Part shown: one piece after another, positions 56,109 through 64,000 of the stretch
Numbering within the stretch: the stretch's first letter is position 1
How the letters are laid out: each line of letters starts with the position of its first letter
Assembly: GCA_963580285.1 (NCBI GenBank)
Contig: OY757024.1
Coordinates: forward strand, 123,814,045 to 123,878,044
Direction: 5' to 3'
Origin: Lucinisca nassula
Lineage: Eukaryota; Mollusca; Bivalvia; Lucinida; Lucinidae
Length of the DNA stretch: 64,000 nucleotides
Program-made: the position numbers and the translations under genes
Notes under the pieces: model-generated
What the model saw: the letters and a program-made list of their open reading frames with translations, nothing else
Database searches by the model: none
Told to the model about the DNA's origin: nothing

Positions 56109-59100
56109 ATGCTTTCATTGCTCTTGTCCATTACGAGATCTCTTAATGAATCAACAAGTAATAACCACTTTTGCTTTATTATTTTAATGTTAATTTTACA
56201 AGCTCTGGACATTGAAGAAAACCCAGGACCAGCCACTCCAAACCCTAGTCAGGCAGACCTATCTATTTTACATATTAACATACGTAGCATAAGGAATAAG
56301 ATTGAGTACATCAAGGATCATTTCTTGGACTTTGATATTTTATGTTTTACAGAGTCTCACCTGGATCAACAAATTTTAAATGAAACACTAGTTCTATCGG
56401 ATATGTACGATACACCCTATAGAAAAGACAGAACCAACCATGGAGGAGGGCTCCTTATTTACATTAATTCAGAACTTATTCACACGAGGCGAACAGACTT
56501 AGAAATTTATTGCCCAGAATCTATATGGGTGGAAATTAAAACGAATAACGTTAACTATCTCCTGGGCTTGTTTTACAGTCCTAGAACAGCCGATGCAACA
56601 TTCTTTGAAAACTTAAATTTGAATATTGAAAAAGCATATGATTTCACTAAAAATTTAATTATCTTAGGCGACTTAAACGAGGACCTATTTAATAATAACT
56701 ACCGGAATTTAAAAGATTTGATTATACTTAATTCGCTTCAAAATACAGTTTCAAATGCAACGAGACAACTTGCGCTTTTAGATCCTATAATTATTTCAGA
56801 TGACTTACAGTTTTTAGATTCAGGCACGATAGATACTCCTGCAGCTATAAGCGACCATAAAGCAACTTATATAAGATTACCATTTTATTATCAGTGTAAC
56901 ACACCATTCAATCGATTAATTTGGCTGTATAAAAGGGCAGATTATACCAAGCTTAAAGAACTTATAAGTAACTATGATTGGAGTATTCTCTTGGAAGGAT
57001 CTTTTAACGACGCATGTGCAAAGTTTACCAATATTTTTTTAAATTTTGCTAAAATATGTATACCTTCCAAAACCGTTACAATAAGGCCTGGAGACAAACC
57101 ATGGTTTGACTCCATTATTCGTCGTAATATGCGAATTAGAGACAGGCTAAAGAAAAAGTCCATCCAGACCGGTAACAGCATCGACTGGAATAAGTATAAA
57201 CGTATTAGAAATAAAGTTAATAATCTAGTAAAGCATGCCAAAGAAAATTTTTATAATTCCTTGGAAGTTTCTATCTGTGATTTTCATAACAATGACAAAA
57301 GGAAATTTTGGCAAGTTATTCGCCATTTTGTTAAAAATAATAAAACCTCAAACAATATTCCCCCACTTGTTATAGAAAAAGAAAACGGTCAAAAATCATA
57401 TTGTTATACAGACGAAGAAAAAGCGGAATGTTTGAACGACTATTTTTCGTCAATTTCAACAATAAATGATAATGAAGTTCAGTTGCCTAATTTTGAATCT
57501 AAAACTAGAAATTCGTTAAGTGATATTACATGTTCAGCTTTAGAAATTTCAACTTTAATCGATTTACTAAATCCAAATAAAGCGACTGGCCCGGATCTAA
57601 TTAGTAATAGAATGTTGAAGGCTGTATCAAACGAGATCTCAGTTCCACTGGAAATACTGTTTAATAGGTCGTTTAGGGAGGGGGTGTTTGGAGATATATG
57701 GAAGGGTTCTCACGTTTTGCCTTTACCTAAAAAGGGGGACTTAACTAAGGTTACAAACTTCAGACCGGTATCACTACTTAGCGGAATAGGTAAATTACAA
57801 GAACGAATAGTTCATAAAAACATATACAACTTTTTACACGCCAACAATCTTTTATATAAATACCAATCTGGTTTTCTTCCCAACCATTCTACAACTTACC
57901 AACTTGTTGACATTTATCAACATATCTGTCAAACGTTTGATAATAATCAATATTCATGCATGATATTCTGTGATGTCTCTAAGGCATTTGATAGGGTTTG
58001 GCATGAAGGCCTAATTTTCAAATTGAAACAGCACGGCATAAACGGACATTTACTTAACTGGATTAGAGATTACCTTTCTAACAGATCTCAGAAAGTAATA
58101 ATTAAATCTTCTACTTCCACTGCTAGGAATACTAATGCCGGGGTACCCCAGGGTTCTGTTCTGGGACCCCTATTGTTCTTAGTTTATGTAAACGATATTG
58201 CAGATTCTTTATTAAGCTTAACCAGACTTTTTGCCGATGATAGTTCATTATTTTATTCAGCTTCATCACTGAACGACATTCAGGGAATAATAAATCACGA
58301 TCTTTGTGTTTTATCGGCATGGGCGAAACAATGGTTGGTTACTTTTAATTCACTGAAGACAGAAGCAGTTCTTTTTACATTAAAACCTTTCGAGCAGTTT
58401 CCGGATATAATTTTCGACGGAACCCCAATAAAATTTGTCCCGGAGCACAAACATTTAGGTCTAACATTAAGCTGTAATGGTCAATGGAAAACTCATATTG
58501 AAAACATTATCTCAAGCGCAGCAAAAGTAGTTGGTATAATGCGTAAACTTAAATATACATTTCACAGGGTTGCCTTGAACCAAATTTATTTATCATATGT
58601 ACTGCCCATCATTGAATATTCTTGCATTGTTTGGGATGGTTGTACAGCCCAAGACTGCCAGTCTCTTGAAAAATTACAACATGAAGCAGCTCGTATTGTT
58701 ACGGGTCTTACTAGGTCTGTGTCCCTAGATAAGCTTTATAAAGAATGTGGCTGGATTCCTCTTAAGCAAAGGAGGCACAAACATAAGCTATCATTTATGT
58801 ATAACGTCGTACATGAAAACGTACCATCATATATATTAGACATAATTCCTCCTCTGGTAAGAGACGCAACCCCGTATCCTTTAAGAAATAATAATAACAT
58901 AACGGTTCCCCACACTCGAACTGAAATTTCTCGGCGATCGTGCATTCCATCTTCTATTTCGATTTGGAACTCCCTTGACATTAACCTTCGAGGAGCACCT
59001 AGTCTTAATTCTTTTAAATACCAAGTTAAGAATTTTTACTTTTCTAATACTTACGTTCCTACCTATTACATGGAAGGTGATAGGTACAATTCAGTATTAC

Positions 59101-59402
59101 ATGCCAGAATAAGAAATAACTGTAGTAACCTAAAAAAAGATCTGTATATAAATCACCTGGCTCTAAGTCCGAACTGCAATTGCTCGGAAGTAAACGAGGA
59201 TGCTGAGCATTTCTTCTTTTCCTGTTCCAACTTTACAAGAGAAAGAATTATATTCTTTCAATCGACACGGACATTTCATCATCTCAATTTAAAAAAGGTT
59301 CTTTTTGGGGATGATGCATTATCACCTCAAGAAAATGGAATACTATTTCAAGCAGTGCAGACGTATATCAAAAGCACTGATAGATTTAACCAAAATACTT
59401 AA
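56109..59402 (+). CDS. LINE polyprotein: 2A-like peptide, AP endonuclease, reverse transcriptase
   Basis: 1097 residues, no stops. Order: a hydrophobic stretch (about 21-33) leading to DIEENPGP (34-41), matching the D(V/I)ExNPGP 2A consensus, at which ribosomes skip between Gly40 and Pro41; AP-type endonuclease with Asn57, Glu82, YSPR 156-159, GDLN 187-190 and SDH 248-250; reverse transcriptase with Asp622 (FCDVSKAFD), GVPQGSVLGP and FADD 708-711; C-terminal CNC...H...C (Cys1023, Cys1025, His1034, Cys1039). The product nicks target DNA and copies element RNA there. Start at 56109 is the first ATG in frame; two earlier ATGs (56093, 56099) open a 17-codon upstream ORF that overlaps it. 2A motifs are known from some APE-type LINEs of invertebrates. 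All catalytic residues look intact. Confidence 0.93.
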   Translation: MLSLLLSITRSLNESTSNNHFCFIILMLILQALDIEENPGPATPNPSQADLSILHINIRSIRNKIEYIKDHFLDFDILCFTESHLDQQILNETLVLSDMYDTPYRKDRTNHGGGLLIYINSELIHTRRTDLEIYCPESIWVEIKTNNVNYLLGLFYSPRTADATFFENLNLNIEKAYDFTKNLIILGDLNEDLFNNNYRNLKDLIILNSLQNTVSNATRQLALLDPIIISDDLQFLDSGTIDTPAAISDHKATYIRLPFYYQCNTPFNRLIWLYKRADYTKLKELISNYDWSILLEGSFNDACAKFTNIFLNFAKICIPSKTVTIRPGDKPWFDSIIRRNMRIRDRLKKKSIQTGNSIDWNKYKRIRNKVNNLVKHAKENFYNSLEVSICDFHNNDKRKFWQVIRHFVKNNKTSNNIPPLVIEKENGQKSYCYTDEEKAECLNDYFSSISTINDNEVQLPNFESKTRNSLSDITCSALEISTLIDLLNPNKATGPDLISNRMLKAVSNEISVPLEILFNRSFREGVFGDIWKGSHVLPLPKKGDLTKVTNFRPVSLLSGIGKLQERIVHKNIYNFLHANNLLYKYQSGFLPNHSTTYQLVDIYQHICQTFDNNQYSCMIFCDVSKAFDRVWHEGLIFKLKQHGINGHLLNWIRDYLSNRSQKVIIKSSTSTARNTNAGVPQGSVLGPLLFLVYVNDIADSLLSLTRLFADDSSLFYSASSLNDIQGIINHDLCVLSAWAKQWLVTFNSLKTEAVLFTLKPFEQFPDIIFDGTPIKFVPEHKHLGLTLSCNGQWKTHIENIISSAAKVVGIMRKLKYTFHRVALNQIYLSYVLPIIEYSCIVWDGCTAQDCQSLEKLQHEAARIVTGLTRSVSLDKLYKECGWIPLKQRRHKHKLSFMYNVVHENVPSYILDIIPPLVRDATPYPLRNNNNITVPHTRTEISRRSCIPSSISIWNSLDINLRGAPSLNSFKYQVKNFYFSNTYVPTYYMEGDRYNSVLHARIRNNCSNLKKDLYINHLALSPNCNCSEVNEDAEHFFFSCSNFTRERIIFFQSTRTFHHLNLKKVLFGDDALSPQENGILFQAVQTYIKSTDRFNQNT

Positions 59403-59511
59403 TTTAATTGAATTTATATTGAAACACTATTATATGCCTCAACGGCTGGGTTTCTTGACGACGAACAATTAGTGACTTATTCATTTATTTTAGTTGCTGA
59501 TTTATTTATCT

Positions 59512-59625
59512 GATATATATATGTGTGTGTATGTGTGTATGTGTATATATATGTGTATATGTGTGTATGTGTGTGTATATGTATGTATACATATATATAT
59601 GTATATATGTATATATATATATATA
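59512..59625. repeat. TG/TA-rich simple sequence in the LINE 3' UTR
   Basis: Alternating tatatg and tgtgtatg runs, just after the stop codon. Confidence 0.9.
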
Positions 59626-60449
59626 TTATGATTTAAGCAGTAAGCCTGTATGTGCCTTTTTGTTATAAAATAGCCATGTTCATATGTTGTAAATGTATTA
59701 GTGTCAACCATATACGGGGAGGGTCGTAACTAATGTTGTGAGAACTTGTGGCCCGACCCATTTGTTTATTTGCAATAAAATACGATTAAACTAAACTAAC
59801 TGTGGCCTCTAGAGTCTTAACAAGGTTTTTCTATGATTTGACCTGCTGACCTACTATTTGACCCGACATGACCCATATTCAAACTTGACCGAGGTATTGT
59901 CAGGATGATCATTCTGATCAAGTTTCACGATGATTGGACCAAAACTGTGGCCTTTAGAGTCTTAACAAGGATTTTCTATGATTTGACCTGCTAACCTACT
60001 TTTTGACCCGACATGACCCATATTCGAACTTGACCGAGATATTGTCAGGATAATCATTCTGAACAAGTTTCAGGATGATTGGATCAAAACTGTGGCCTCT
60101 AGAGTCTTAACAAGGTTTTTCTATGATTTGACCTACTGACCTACTTTTTGACCCGACATGACCCATATTCGAACTTGACCCAGATATCATCAAGACAAAC
60201 ATTCTGGTAAAGTTTCATGAAGACTGAAGCAAAATTGTGGTCTCTAGATTCTTAACAAGGTAAATGTTGACGACGCACGACGCACGTACGACGGAAAAAA
60301 AGGTGATCCCAAAAGCTCACCTTGAGCTTCGCTCAGGTGAGCTAAAAAGTTGGTGACAATGACTCTCAAGGGGTTAAATAACTCGTCATTTCCAATCAAC
60401 TTTCTTATAATCTGTACCTCCGAAACGGGGTACTACATACGTCCGAAAA

Positions 60450-60565
60450 CGAGGTGTGCGTGTGAGTTCTACGTCCCACCTACAACTAAGGTTATATGGA
60501 GTCAGGGGTTCAGTATAAAGACTCATCCAAAAGTCTTGAGAAGTCCGTAATCGAACCCAGGCCCT
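60450..60565 (-). mobile_element. SINE-D, minus orientation
   Basis: gagttctacgtcccacctac, ggttatatggagtcaggggt, gaagtccgtaatcgaaccca. Head truncated. Confidence 0.7.
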
Positions 60566-60612
60566 GACCGAAAAAAGAGGCACTAAAGGAAAGAATTTCC
60601 TGCTCCAAAGTT

Positions 60613-61113
60613 GAGTAAATAAGTTCTGAATAGTTAGATCCTTTGGAAGCAAAGAATACATCAAATAAACGAAAATAGCAGACTCGGTTGTATTGAGTCT
60701 GTTCATGGCCAGTACTGAAACGTGCTACACTGGCCACGCCCCCTGGCACCGGCTTTAGCAGAACTCTATTTTCAAAATAATTCTAAATGAACCCAATGAT
60801 CCCAAAGGACCAGAAAATATAATCTGCACTAAGATGGATGTAAGGGGAGACTTTTTTACGGCCGCCACATGGCACAGCACCAGCTGCAGTGAAGATAAAT
60901 AAGTTCTGAATAGTTAGATCCTTTGGAAGCAAAGAATACACCAAATAAACGAAAATAGCAGACTCTGTTTTATTGAGTCTGTTCATGGCCAGTACTGAAA
61001 CGTGCTACACTGGCCACGCCCCCTAGTACCGGCTTAAGCAGAACTCTATTTTCAAAATAATTCTAAATGAACCCAATGATCCCAAAGGACCAGAAAATAT
61101 AATTTGCACTATG
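60613..61113 (-). repeat. Ribozyme-less sister array (280 bp unit, 1.8 units)
   Basis: tcctttggaagcaaagaata at 60639 and 60919; aatgatcccaaaggaccaga and ggggagacttttttacggcc match the hammerhead unit outside its centre. The hammerhead segment is replaced by two hairpins: cagactc/gagtctg (60679-60701) and tggccagt/actggcca (60706-60736), repeated identically in unit 2. Confidence 0.8.
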
Positions 61114-61149
61114 ATGGTATTTTAGTTTGTCTCGCAAAGGTATCAGGAG

Positions 61150-61260
61150 AGACAATCATGCCTTTTGAAAGTATTTTGTCTCATCAAAAGGGGTCCACTC
61201 TTAAAGGAAAGATTTTGCTCGTAAGAAACAAATTCTTTCCCTTAAAGTTTAGATACCTAC
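61150..61260. mobile_element. Foldback MITE-E
   Basis: aaaaggggtccactcttaaa / cccttaaagtttagatacct around agattttgctcgtaagaaac. Confidence 0.65.
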
Positions 61261-61379
61261 TGGCAGGTAAGGACCTTTCTCAATACGATAACACACCCGT
61301 GCGTCATAGTGCATTTTTACACATCTCCAAAATGGCTACTTTTCTGATGAAAATCCGTGATTTATCGTCGCGTCAAAAC

Positions 61380-61615
61380 TATTAAGGTCATTTTGGTTGC
61401 TTCCAATTTTGTGGTACTTTTACCCGGCATTGAGATGAAATGACATCTCAAGCCCTGCCACCCAAAGTGCTTATGTGCACTGAAATCACACCATTTTGTC
61501 TGGGCTGGCTTAGTCCTAAGCAGTTTACCAGTACTCCTGTGTGGTCAGTTTCAGCTCTGCGTGGAAGCACCATGCAGCCCAATCTTTTTCTCCAAACCCC
61601 GATCGGCGGGGGCGA
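61380..61615 (-). mobile_element. SINE-A, minus orientation, tail lost
   Basis: ggtcattttggttgcttcca, acttttacccggcattgaga, tagtcctaagcagtttacca, ccccgatcggcgggggcg. Confidence 0.75.
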
Positions 61616-61775
61616 TTTTTTTATACTAGAAACATAGGCTGTGGGTGCTCGTTAAAACCGGTTCTACTGATTACCCGTAACCTATGTCGTGGAGCAAAAA
61701 ATATGTCAAATATTGTATACCCCTGTAAACCCCAATTTTCTCTATAAAAAGTGGGGTTTAGCGAGGTGATCATTT
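61616..61775. mobile_element. MITE-B, diverged
   Basis: gtgggtgctcgttaaaaccg, acccgtaacctatgtcgtgg, ccccaattttctctataaaa, gtggggtttag. Confidence 0.65.
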
Positions 61776-61874
61776 TACGGAGTGAATCCATTCCCCTTAA
61801 CATTCTGCATGCTGGATATATTTTTTCAGCATACGACATTTTGAAATATTTTTCTTAATTGTCCTAGAAAACAG

Positions 61875-62043
61875 GATTTCATTGATTACATTGTGGAATT
61901 TTGAAAATATCTGAGGGACACTGATGAGGGCTAATTGACCGAAACTAGATAGTCTGGCCCAGAAAACATGTACAAACCATATTTTTCACTTCTGTGGTGT
62001 ATTCCTTGCTTCCAAAGGATAACCCTTTTACAGAACATATTGA
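61875..62043 (+). repeat. Hammerhead repeat unit, plus orientation, partial
   Basis: Reverse of the 5.8 kb unit: gattacattgtggaattttg, then the ribozyme, then gtggtgtattccttgcttcc and ggataacccttttacagaac. Confidence 0.8.
61915..61960 (+). ncRNA. Hammerhead ribozyme 5 (type I, core intact)
   Basis: GGGACA, CTGATGAG, GGC-TAATT-GAC, CGAAA, CTAGATAGTC, TGGCCC. Core and GTC site intact; one mismatch each in stem I (A-G) and stem II. Confidence 0.78.
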
Positions 62044-62049
62044 CATTTT

Positions 62050-63185
62050 ATGCAAGTTGTCTCTGCGAGTTGTCTCCTACGGCGATAATGTTAGATTCTT
62101 TTTTTCTGGGAAAAGTAAGAAACATCCATGTTACATGTGGGTTTACGGCGTCCCGCAAACCCCCATGCTGACAAGACAATGGTATGCGCTGATTCTGGTG
62201 GTCTGTCCGCCCTTGCATGACCCTAACCCCCAGCGTCGTACCAGTACCTGCTGCTATATTGCAGGGAGCAGCAGGTCACTACACATTGTTGTGCCTGCAA
62301 ATTACGATAACTGGACTAAGACACGGTTTACAAAACATACATGCTATATCATGATCCCCCTCCCGGAGAAGTAAGAATATATTCATGCATATACCGTTAT
62401 TGCGCATGCGCCGACCAGACACACAGGCTGATTAGTGCATGCGACAAATAACCGTACAGCAGAACTCAACTTGACTGTGCATCAAATTATCAGCACCCAG
62501 CGCTTGACACAATAATACTCTAAGTTCATGTTTCCTTACTGAGCACTAAAGAAATCAATTAATGCTCATTACTACTGAGCATAATACTCATCAAATTTGT
62601 GCTCACTACATTATCACAAGTAAGAGGCAATTGAACAGACTACGCCTTTGCGCTACCTGGTCAGCCGCCAATTACAGGAGACATAATCTCTATTTCATAT
62701 CCTTCTCCGCGACACGGCTCACAAATATAGCTATTCACAAATTCATTACATTAATAACAGATAGAAACTACAAACAGAAGATTTTCATCTATTATCCACA
62801 ACATTTGTTAGCGTCTCATAAGGGCCAACACTGTTTGCCGTAAATTCTCTCTGTATTTGGTAGGCACCCCGTCACAACCGTCCTCGCGACGCCGATGACG
62901 CAGCTGACGTCATCCCCGCCGCTCAGGCCGTTATGACGTGTGGCGACCAAATACTCCCACTTATCATCATCACGTTCTTTATATGTACATACATGCACAA
63001 ACTGAGTTATCAGACAAAAACGGCATCATTACAAAATGAACTTATAATTCTTCTTGAACAAAAATTATTTCTACTCAACGTGAACATGCTTGTAAAATAA
63101 AATTCATTACGGTTCATCATCACGGATAACCCGACAGGCTCTTGTAAGAGTTTGCCCTGATGATGAAGATATGGTTAAACCCGTC
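62050..63185. other. Unassigned non-coding stretch
   Basis: No gene or known repeat recognised. The 126-codon ORF reaching 62374 begins inside the hammerhead unit, so it is not taken as a gene. Short CG-richer patch at 62860-62950. Confidence 0.45.
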
Positions 63186-63189
63186 TTAA

Positions 63190-63500
63190 GTTTACGCCCC
63201 CTCTACACCTAATATCATATTGGGACGGAACCACGGTTTTCCAACCACAGCTAGTCAAAAGTCATGGGTCAAACAAGTGACCCGGCGTTTATTAATTACA
63301 TTCTACAAAAGGGGTCTAAAAGCCTAAATGAATCTAGGATGAGCGGGTGTCCAAACTTTACGTCTCACCAACATCTAGGGTCAGAATGAGACAGGACCTC
63401 ACTTAGAAAGACTCATTCTACTACTGGAGAAGCCTGGGATCGATCCTGCGACGTCTAGCTGGCAAAGCTAGTAGCCTAATCACTACAGGCTTCAACAGTG
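63190..63500 (-). mobile_element. Two SINE-D copies, minus orientation
   Basis: 63345-63500 is near complete (tttacgtctcaccaacatct, gggatcgatcctgcgacgtc, gcctaatcactacaggcttc); 63190-63300 is a diverged tail part (aagtttacgccccctctaca). Confidence 0.65.
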
Positions 63501-63577
63501 AATTCAAAATAGGCTTCAGAAAGTTGGGGTATACTAGAAGTAAACCCCTCCCAAAACCTACAAGCATGTTCATACAA

Positions 63578-64000
63578 CAAGAGCACCGCAAGCGGGTGCC
63601 AACGCTCGTCTGCAGTTTCTTTTAGAAAACAAAAGTTCTAAGTCAAATCAAATTGCAAGATGGAGTTATAAAACTTGTAGGAAATGTAGCTCTTGTGATG
63701 GTGAGTATGTGTATGAAGTTTCATGAAGGTAGGCCAAATACTTTTGGAAATATGGTCAAGGTTAAGTTTTTCGGTTAAATTTTCGAAAAATAGGTCAAAG
63801 TTCAAAAGTCAAGGTCACAGGTCAAAAAGCGTGGTATGACTGAAAAGGTCTTGTCCCAAGGAACATTCATGTGAAGTTGGAAGGCTATGTTGTGAATAGT
63901 ATTGAAATAAGAGACAAAAACAATTAAAAAAACGGAGAAAAGGGGAGATAATTCAATCAAATTGCAAGATGGAGTTATAAAACTTGTAGGGTATGTAGCT
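63578..64000 (+). repeat. Start of tandem array TR6 (about 309 bp unit)
   Basis: Opens with the hairpin agcaccgcaagcgggtgc, then caaattgcaagatggagtta at about 63649 and again at 63958. Runs off the window. Confidence 0.7.

Larger units (their letters stand above)
56010..59798 (+). mobile_element. Full-length non-LTR retrotransposon (CR1/Jockey-group LINE)
   Basis: Inserted in TR1. 5' UTR about 100 bp, one long ORF, 3' UTR with a TG/TA-rich tract (59512-59625), AATAAA at 59774 and a ttaaactaaact tail. No ORF1 is present upstream. No target-site duplication was found; about half a TR1 unit is missing at the junction, so a target deletion is possible. Confidence 0.88.
53573..60343 (+). repeat. 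Tandem array TR1, second block, interrupted by a LINE
   Basis: Opens with an aagaggaccatgatggtcct / cgctcacctgagg hairpin block (53573-53610) and closes with agctcaccttgagcttcgct / caggtgagct (60314-60343). Units run about 54000-56005 and 59799-60255, about 145 bp each; an inner end block is at 54585-54620. The LINE (56010-59798) divides it. Confidence 0.85.

Noticed and set aside
61994..62374. 126-codon ORF MVYSLLPKDNPF
   Set aside because: Begins inside the hammerhead repeat unit and has no recognisable domain.

Overview
This 64 kb window looks like AT-rich, intron- and repeat-dominated animal DNA, most likely from a bivalve mollusc. The basis is the mixture of tRNA-derived SINEs ending in CGTTAAAC-type tails, dense foldback MITEs, mariner relics, arrays of 145-170 bp units, a 2A-bearing LINE and hammerhead-ribozyme repeats. 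Species cannot be fixed from sequence alone. No operons, bacterial signals, rRNA genes or convincing functional tRNA genes were seen. Letter codes such as SINE-A, MITE-B or TR1 are local names coined here, not database names.

Host coding content is almost nil. The one credible host exon is at 19383-19628 (+): a HOPX-like partial homeodomain that ends in a splice donor at homeodomain position 46/47. The one intact long ORF is a LINE polyprotein (56109-59402, +) with a 2A-like DIEENPGP motif, AP endonuclease, reverse transcriptase (FADD) and a C-terminal CxC...H...C motif. Two mariner copies (30591-32627 and 33567-34833, both with minus-strand transposase relics) are frameshifted pseudogenes.

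Layout. 1-14 kb: SINE-A, -B, -C and -E, TTAA-flanked MITEs, foldback MITEs, a two-copy direct repeat, and a tandem hammerhead-ribozyme repeat at 5.76-6.23 kb. 14.3-17.2 kb: degenerate tandem arrays. 17-21.5 kb: MITEs around the homeobox exon. 21.8-24.8 and 25.6-29.4 kb: two related copies of a 3.0-3.7 kb composite element with shared inverted ends, carrying a tRNA-like block, a SINE-A split by a MITE, and microsatellites. 30.6-34.8 kb: the two mariners. 35-38 kb: long palindromes and pogo-like MITEs. 39-40.8 kb: tandem array TR1. 41-48 kb: SINE-D, SINE-B, MITEs and GCGCAAAGT motif clusters. 48.3-52.7 kb: a tandem hairpin minisatellite and arrays TR2 and TR3. 53.6-60.3 kb: a second TR1 block interrupted by the LINE. 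60.6-62 kb: relatives of the ribozyme repeat. 62-63.2 kb: nothing recognised. The end begins another tandem array.

The most interesting content is (i) the hammerhead-ribozyme repeat family, five ribozyme copies plus a sister array where the ribozyme is replaced by two hairpins; (ii) SINE-A, a retroposon proven by several target-site duplications whose head lacks a clear tRNA and instead predicts a three-way RNA junction; (iii) TTAA-flanked MITEs that share one palindromic core but have different ends; and (iv) the intact 2A-containing LINE.
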